Assembly: GCF_001422285.1 (NCBI RefSeq)
Contig: NZ_LMMO01000001.1
Location: 804,915 to 868,914 of the forward strand
Source: Frigoribacterium sp. Leaf263
Lineage (GTDB): Bacteria > Actinomycetota > Actinomycetes > Actinomycetales > Microbacteriaceae
Direction of reading: 5' to 3'
DNA length: 64,000 nucleotides
How positions within the stretch are numbered: the stretch's first letter is position 1; every line of letters begins with the position of its first letter. The position numbers and the translations under genes are program-made. Below, in pieces: positions 60,159 through 64,000 of this stretch. The notes under the pieces were generated by a model. It did no database searches, had not been told where the DNA came from, and saw only the letters and a program-made list of their open reading frames with translations.

Positions 60159-61324
60159 CCACCACCGAACGGAAGTCCACCATGACCACCACCGCGGCCG
60201 GGCAGCGACGCCCCGCCCTCTTCGCCGACGGGTTCGACCTCGGTCGCCTCCTGCTGCAGGGCCGGGCGTTCTTCGCCCTCATCGCCATCATCGTCGTGTT
60301 CTCGGTGCTGTCGCCGAACTACTTCACGGTCGGCAACCTGCTGACCATGTCGTCGCACGTCGCCGTCTACGCGATCCTCGCGATCGGCATGCTGCTGGTC
60401 ATCCTCAACGGCGGCATCGACCTCTCGGTCGGGTCGACGCTCGGCTTCTCGGGCGTCATCGCCGGGTTCCTCATGAACGGCGTCGCCATCGGGGGCACCA
60501 CCCTCTACCCGGCGCTCTGGGTGGTGGTCGTGCTCTCGTGCGGCATGGGCGCCTTCATCGGCCTCATCAACGGCGTGCTCGTCGCCCGGTTCAAGGTCGC
60601 CCCCTTCGTGGCGACCCTCGGCATGCTCTACGTCGTCCGCGGCGTGGGTCTGCTCATGACGAACGGCCTCACGTACAACGACCTGGCCGGCGACCCGGCC
60701 CTCGGCAACACCGGCTTCGACTGGCTCGGCTTCAACCGCCTCCTCGGTCTGCCCATCGGCGTCATCGTGATGATCGTCGTGGCGGTCGCGGTCAGCCTGC
60801 TGCTGAACCGCACGGTCTTCGGCCGCTGGCTCTACGCCTCGGGCGGCAACGAGAGGGCCGCCGAGCTCTCGGGCGTGCCGGTCAAGCGCGTCAAGGTGCG
60901 CGTCTACGTGCTGTCGGGTCTGTTCGCCGCGATCGCCGGTCTGATCCTCTCGTCCGAGCTGACGAGCGCCAGCCCCACCGCCGGAAACTCGTACGAGCTG
61001 ACGGCCATCGCCGCCGTCGTCATCGGCGGGGCCGCGCTCTCGGGCGGCATCGGCAACGTGCGCGGCACGCTGCTCGGCGCCTTCGTGATCGGGTTCCTGT
61101 CCGACGGCCTCGTCATCATCGGGGTCTCGTCGTACTGGCAGACCGTCTTCACCGGCGCCGTCATCGTCCTGGCCGTGCTGCTGAACGCCGTCCAGTACAA
61201 GGGCAAGCCGAAGCGCCCCCGCGGCGGTGGTCGCGACCGCGACTCCGCCGCCCCCTCGACCCCTTCTCCCTCCACCGACGCCACGGCACCCGCCGGCGCC
61301 GTCCCCGAGAAGACCCACGGTTGA
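60155..61324 (+). CDS. Sugar ABC transporter permease (RbsC type)
   Basis: A 389-residue permease with about ten helices. It carries GGIDLSVGSTLGFSGVIAGF near the N-terminus and the EAA-like region (GNERAAELSGVPVKRVKVRV, TAIAAVVIGGAALSGGIGNV). I use the GTG at 60155 that overlaps the ATPase stop; an ATG at 60182 is nearly as good. The Pro/Ser/Ala-rich tail after residue 355 is probably disordered. Works with the ATPase before it and the lipoprotein after it. Confidence 0.92.
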   Translation: MTTTERKSTMTTTAAGQRRPALFADGFDLGRLLLQGRAFFALIAIIVVFSVLSPNYFTVGNLLTMSSHVAVYAILAIGMLLVILNGGIDLSVGSTLGFSGVIAGFLMNGVAIGGTTLYPALWVVVVLSCGMGAFIGLINGVLVARFKVAPFVATLGMLYVVRGVGLLMTNGLTYNDLAGDPALGNTGFDWLGFNRLLGLPIGVIVMIVVAVAVSLLLNRTVFGRWLYASGGNERAAELSGVPVKRVKVRVYVLSGLFAAIAGLILSSELTSASPTAGNSYELTAIAAVVIGGAALSGGIGNVRGTLLGAFVIGFLSDGLVIIGVSSYWQTVFTGAVIVLAVLLNAVQYKGKPKRPRGGGRDRDSAAPSTPSPSTDATAPAGAVPEKTHG

Positions 61325-61359
61325 CTCCCGTCGACCGAACACAGCGAAAGGGAAACACA

Positions 61360-62352
61360 ATGAACCGCAAGCTGGCAACGGTGCTCGCCGCGGGCGCGGG
61401 CCTCACGCTCGTCCTCTCGGGATGCGCCTCCGGAACAGACTCCGACGCCGGATCGGGCGCCTCCGGCGACTCGGCCGAGGGCGGCCTCATCTCGATCATC
61501 GTCAACGACCCCTCGAACCCGTACTGGCAGACGGAGGGCAACGTCGCCGAGGCCGAGGCGAAGGCCCTCGGCTACGAGGCCAACGTCGCCGCCTCGAAGG
61601 GCGACACGAACACCGAGAGCAACCTGATCGACACGGCCATCACGAACAAGTCGGTCGCGATCATCCTCGACCCGGCCAACGCGTCCGGCTCGGTCGGCGC
61701 CGTGAAGAAGGCCGACGCGGCCGGCATCCCGGTGATCCTCGTCAACGCCGAGATCAACGAGACCGGTCTCGCCAAGGCGCAGCTCGTGTCGAACAACGCT
61801 CAGGGTGCGGCCCTCGGCGCGCAGCAGTGGGTGAAGGACGTCGGAGACACGGGCGACTACGCCGAGCTGTTCGGAGCCCCCTCCGACAACAACGCGCAGA
61901 CCCGCTCGAACGGCTACGCCACGGTCATCTCGCAGTACCCGGGTCTCACCGAGGTCGCCGAGCAGGTCGGCAACTGGGACCGCACGCAGGGTCACGACAA
62001 GATGCAGTCGATCCTGCAGGCGAACCCCGACATCACCGGGGTCATCTCGGGCAACGACGAGATGGCGCTGGGAGCCATCGCGGCCCTGAAGGAGGCCGGC
62101 AAGCTCGAGCAGGTCAAGGTCGGCGGGTTCGACGGATCGCCCGACGCCGTCGAGGCCGTCAAGAACGGCGAGCTGCAGTACACCGTCCTCCAGCCCGTCG
62201 CGACCTTCGCCAAGAAGGCCGTCGAGCAGGCGGACTCCTACATCCGCACCGGTGAGACCGGCGCCTCCGAAGAGAAGCAGGCCTTCGACTGCATCCTCAT
62301 CACGAAAGAGAACGCCGACAAGGTCACCGAGCCCTTCACGCTCTCCGAGTGA
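61360..62352 (+). CDS. Sugar ABC transporter substrate-binding lipoprotein (RbsB type)
   Basis: A 330-residue exported lipoprotein. The signal peptide ends in LVLSGCAS (lipidated Cys near residue 22). A short Ser/Asp linker leads to a two-lobed periplasmic-binding-protein type 1 domain (ISIIVNDPSNPYWQTEGNVA, ANPDITGVISGNDEMALGAI, GGFDGSPDAVEAVKNGELQY). It catches a monosaccharide or sugar alcohol outside the cell. AAAGGG precedes the ATG, as expected for a highly translated binding protein. Specificity unknown. Confidence 0.93.
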   Translation: MNRKLATVLAAGAGLTLVLSGCASGTDSDAGSGASGDSAEGGLISIIVNDPSNPYWQTEGNVAEAEAKALGYEANVAASKGDTNTESNLIDTAITNKSVAIILDPANASGSVGAVKKADAAGIPVILVNAEINETGLAKAQLVSNNAQGAALGAQQWVKDVGDTGDYAELFGAPSDNNAQTRSNGYATVISQYPGLTEVAEQVGNWDRTQGHDKMQSILQANPDITGVISGNDEMALGAIAALKEAGKLEQVKVGGFDGSPDAVEAVKNGELQYTVLQPVATFAKKAVEQADSYIRTGETGASEEKQAFDCILITKENADKVTEPFTLSE

Positions 62353-62449
62353 TCCCGCGGCCGGGTCGACTCCGATCGGGGGTCGGCCCGGCCTCCTCCG
62401 CCTCACGTCCCGATCTCGCAGCTCGAGCACGGACAGGGGGCGGACTCGC

Positions 62450-63427
62450 ATGACCGACACGACGGACCGGGTGGGCGCTCCCGCCCCGAGGGCCGGGGCG
62501 ACCCGCTTCCCCCTCGCGCTCGTCTACCAGGCGGCGCGGCTCTACTACCTCGACGACGTCCGCCAGTCCGAGATCGCGGTCCGGCTGGCGATCTCGCGGC
62601 CGACCGTGAGTCGCCTGATCGCCGAGGCGCGCCGCTCGGGCATGGTCCGCATCGACGTGATGGATCCCTCCGTCGACGAGACGGCCGTCCTCGCCGCGAG
62701 ACTGTCCGCCGCCCTCGATCTCCGCTGCGTGCACGTCGCGCCGAGAACCCACGCATCGACCCTCGGCACCGACCTGGCCGCCTCCGTGACCGCGGCCATC
62801 TCCGACATGGGGCTGGCCGCCGGCGACGCCCTGCTCGTCTCGCTCGGCCGGACCATCTACGACGTCGCGCGCTCCGGCCTCCTGCCCCCTCTGCCGGGCG
62901 TCGAGCTGGTGCCGACCGCCGGGGGGCAGACCGAGGCGCTCCCGTGGTTCCAGACGAACGAGATCACCCGCCTGGCCGCCGAGTCGTCCGGCGCCCGACC
63001 CACGTTCCTCTTCGCGCCGGCGCTGCCGAGCCCCGCCATGCGGGCGACCCTCGACGACGACTCGACGTTCCGCCACGTCCTCGGCCTCTGGGCCGGGGCC
63101 CGGGGCGCCCTGCTCGGGATCGGCGCGCCGACCAGCTCGCGGCCCGTGCTGCCGCAGGCCGTCCCAGCCGACCCGGCGCTGTTCGCCGACGCCGCGGGCG
63201 ACGTCTGCCTGAACTTCTTCCGGGCCGACGGCTCGGCCATCGAGTTCCCCGGCAGCGGCCGGATGGTGCGCACCTCGCGCGAGACCCTCGCGGCCATCCC
63301 CTTCGCGGTGGGCGTCGCCGTCGGCCGAGACAAGGTGACCAGCATCGTGGGGGCTGCTCGAGGTCGTCTCATCACGGGTCTCGTGACCGACTCAGCGACA
63401 GCGCGGGCGGTCCTCGAGTCCCTCTGA
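62450..63427 (+). CDS. SorC/DeoR-type sugar-binding regulator
   Basis: A 325-residue SorC-family regulator. The N-terminal helix-turn-helix (RLYYLDDVRQSEIAVRLAIS, RPTVSRLIAEARRSGMVRID) is followed by the sugar-phosphate domain (GDALLVSLGRTIYDVARSGL, VELVPTAGGQTEALPWFQTN, IPFAVGVAVGRDKVTSIVGA). SorC regulators sense a phosphorylated sugar, which here could be the product of the FGGY kinase. It is last in the importer operon, 97 bases after the binding protein, and probably acts on the palindrome at 57716-57738. Confidence 0.88.
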   Translation: MTDTTDRVGAPAPRAGATRFPLALVYQAARLYYLDDVRQSEIAVRLAISRPTVSRLIAEARRSGMVRIDVMDPSVDETAVLAARLSAALDLRCVHVAPRTHASTLGTDLAASVTAAISDMGLAAGDALLVSLGRTIYDVARSGLLPPLPGVELVPTAGGQTEALPWFQTNEITRLAAESSGARPTFLFAPALPSPAMRATLDDDSTFRHVLGLWAGARGALLGIGAPTSSRPVLPQAVPADPALFADAAGDVCLNFFRADGSAIEFPGSGRMVRTSRETLAAIPFAVGVAVGRDKVTSIVGAARGRLITGLVTDSATARAVLESL

Positions 63428-63524
63428 CGACGTCGTGGCCCCTGGCTCGCCGTTGTGGGTATCTTCGGATCCGTACCGGGCCGTTCGATCACGACGGCCC
63501 CTCCACGCCACGACAGGGGAACCC

Positions 63525-63815
63525 ATGACCTACGCTGACTCGACGCCCGACGCCACCCCGACCTCGCGGTCGAAGACCATGGCGGTGCTCTCGCTCGTCT
63601 TCGGCATCGTGAGCATCGTGCTGAGCCCGTTCCTGCCGATCCTCTGGATCCTCCTGGCGATCGCCGCCGTCGTCCTCGGCTTCCTGTCGCGCAAGCGCGA
63701 GAACGCCCGCACGATGGCGCTCGTCGGCATCATCCTCGGCTTCGTCGGCATCGCCGCGAACATCGCGTCGATGGTTCTCGGCGCGATGATCGTCACGCAG
63801 AACCTGCAGGGCTGA
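63525..63815 (+). CDS. DUF4190-type small membrane protein
   Basis: A 96-residue protein with a Thr/Pro/Ser-rich N-terminus (MTYADSTPDATPTSRSKTM) and two or three hydrophobic segments (VLSLVFGIVSIVLSPFLPIL, LAIAAVVLGFLSRKR, LVGIILGFVGIAANIASMVL). The pattern matches DUF4190 membrane proteins common in Actinobacteria. Function unknown. GGGGA precedes the ATG. Monocistronic, with a strong terminator directly after. Confidence 0.78.
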   Translation: MTYADSTPDATPTSRSKTMAVLSLVFGIVSIVLSPFLPILWILLAIAAVVLGFLSRKRENARTMALVGIILGFVGIAANIASMVLGAMIVTQNLQG

Positions 63816-63823
63816 TCCATCCC

Positions 63824-63853
63824 GAAGGGGCCGGGCGTCAGCCCGGCCCCTTC
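63824..63853 (+). terminator. Intrinsic terminator after the DUF4190 gene
   Basis: GAAGGGGCCGGGC (63824-63836) pairs over 13 bases with GCCCGGCCCCTTC (63841-63853), loop GTCA, followed by a T-rich GTCGTCT. It begins eight bases after the stop codon. Confidence 0.85.
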
Positions 63854-63906
63854 GTCGTCTCCGCGGCCGAGGAGGCGCGCCGTCGGTCCGCCGTCGGCCG
63901 GCGTTG

Positions 63907-63922
63907 GTAACAGGCCGATAAC
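63907..63922 (+). promoter_or_regulatory. MtrA-like direct repeat at the right edge
   Basis: GTAAC-AGGCCG-ATAAC is a direct repeat with six-base spacing, matching the MtrA box (GTAAC, six bases, GTAAC) but for one base. Bases 63923-64000 are a leader with a final AAAAGGA ribosome-binding site for a gene that starts beyond the window. MtrA boxes often precede cell-wall hydrolase genes. Confidence 0.5.
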
Positions 63923-64000
63923 GAAGCGTGTTCGTCCCAATCTCTTTCGACACCGGTGGCGAATCCTTTTCATCCCCACCGGGAATCACAGAAAAGGACC

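Noticed and set aside
63923..64000. c-di-AMP (ydaO) riboswitch in the right-edge leader
   Set aside because: Such switches occur before actinobacterial wall hydrolases, but I cannot align the conserved core, and the downstream gene is out of view.
1..64000. CRISPR array, tRNA/rRNA genes, transposases or prophage genes
   Set aside because: No regularly spaced direct repeats, no tRNA-like ends, and no transposase, integrase or phage motifs in any plausible reading frame.

Overview
The window is a GC-rich (roughly 70% by eye) actinobacterial chromosome segment, most likely from the family Microbacteriaceae. Codons end overwhelmingly in G or C, and GTG starts and 1-4 bp ATGA/GTGA overlaps are common. 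One short-chain dehydrogenase closely resembles, from memory, the levodione reductase of Leifsonia/Corynebacterium aquaticum. I see no rRNA, tRNA, CRISPR array, insertion sequence, phage gene or replication origin. The segment looks like ordinary chromosome rich in accessory catabolic and stress loci.

Left part (1-12 kb): a TetR regulator with a paired SMR exporter, a GH13 glycosidase, two overlapping GAF-ANTAR regulators and a third nearby, a CYP152-type peroxygenase P450, a PadR regulator followed by a UbiB-type kinase, and a zinc-starvation pair (COG0523-like protein and zinc-free ribosomal protein L36) flanking a Zur-like palindrome. From 12 to 25 kb lie oxidoreductases, transporters and their regulators: alcohol dehydrogenase, MFS pump with XRE regulator, isochorismatase with GlxA-type regulator, sugar symporter, HxlR-controlled reductase, a photolyase-like FAD protein, and two SDRs, one with a near-ideal TetR operator.

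25-33 kb is one catabolic operon: a tripartite tricarboxylate transporter (tctC-tctB-tctA), a sugar-phosphate isomerase-like TIM barrel, a DhaK-DhaL fusion kinase, a PdxA2-like dehydrogenase and a GntR regulator. Together they should import a sugar acid and convert it to a triose phosphate. 34-39.6 kb is an envelope-stress locus: an ECF sigma factor with an Asp23-domain partner on one strand, and at least three Asp23-family proteins plus membrane anchors on the other. A probable apionolactonase/SDR pair (39.6-42.2 kb) and a self-inhibited Fic protein with its own palindrome follow.

44-48 kb is a complete fructose PTS operon (fruR-fruK-fruA). Then come type II NADH dehydrogenase, a TetR-MMPL exporter pair, and an orphan histidine ammonia-lyase. 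55-63.4 kb holds a nucleoside hydrolase, an FGGY kinase and an RbsABC-like sugar importer with a DUF2291 protein and a SorC regulator.

Across the whole window a GGAGGCGCG word, often extended to GACCCGCGCCTCCTCG, recurs far more than base composition predicts. It sits in terminators, between genes, and inside protein termini and linkers, where it is read in several frames. Convergent genes are typically separated by long perfect hairpins.
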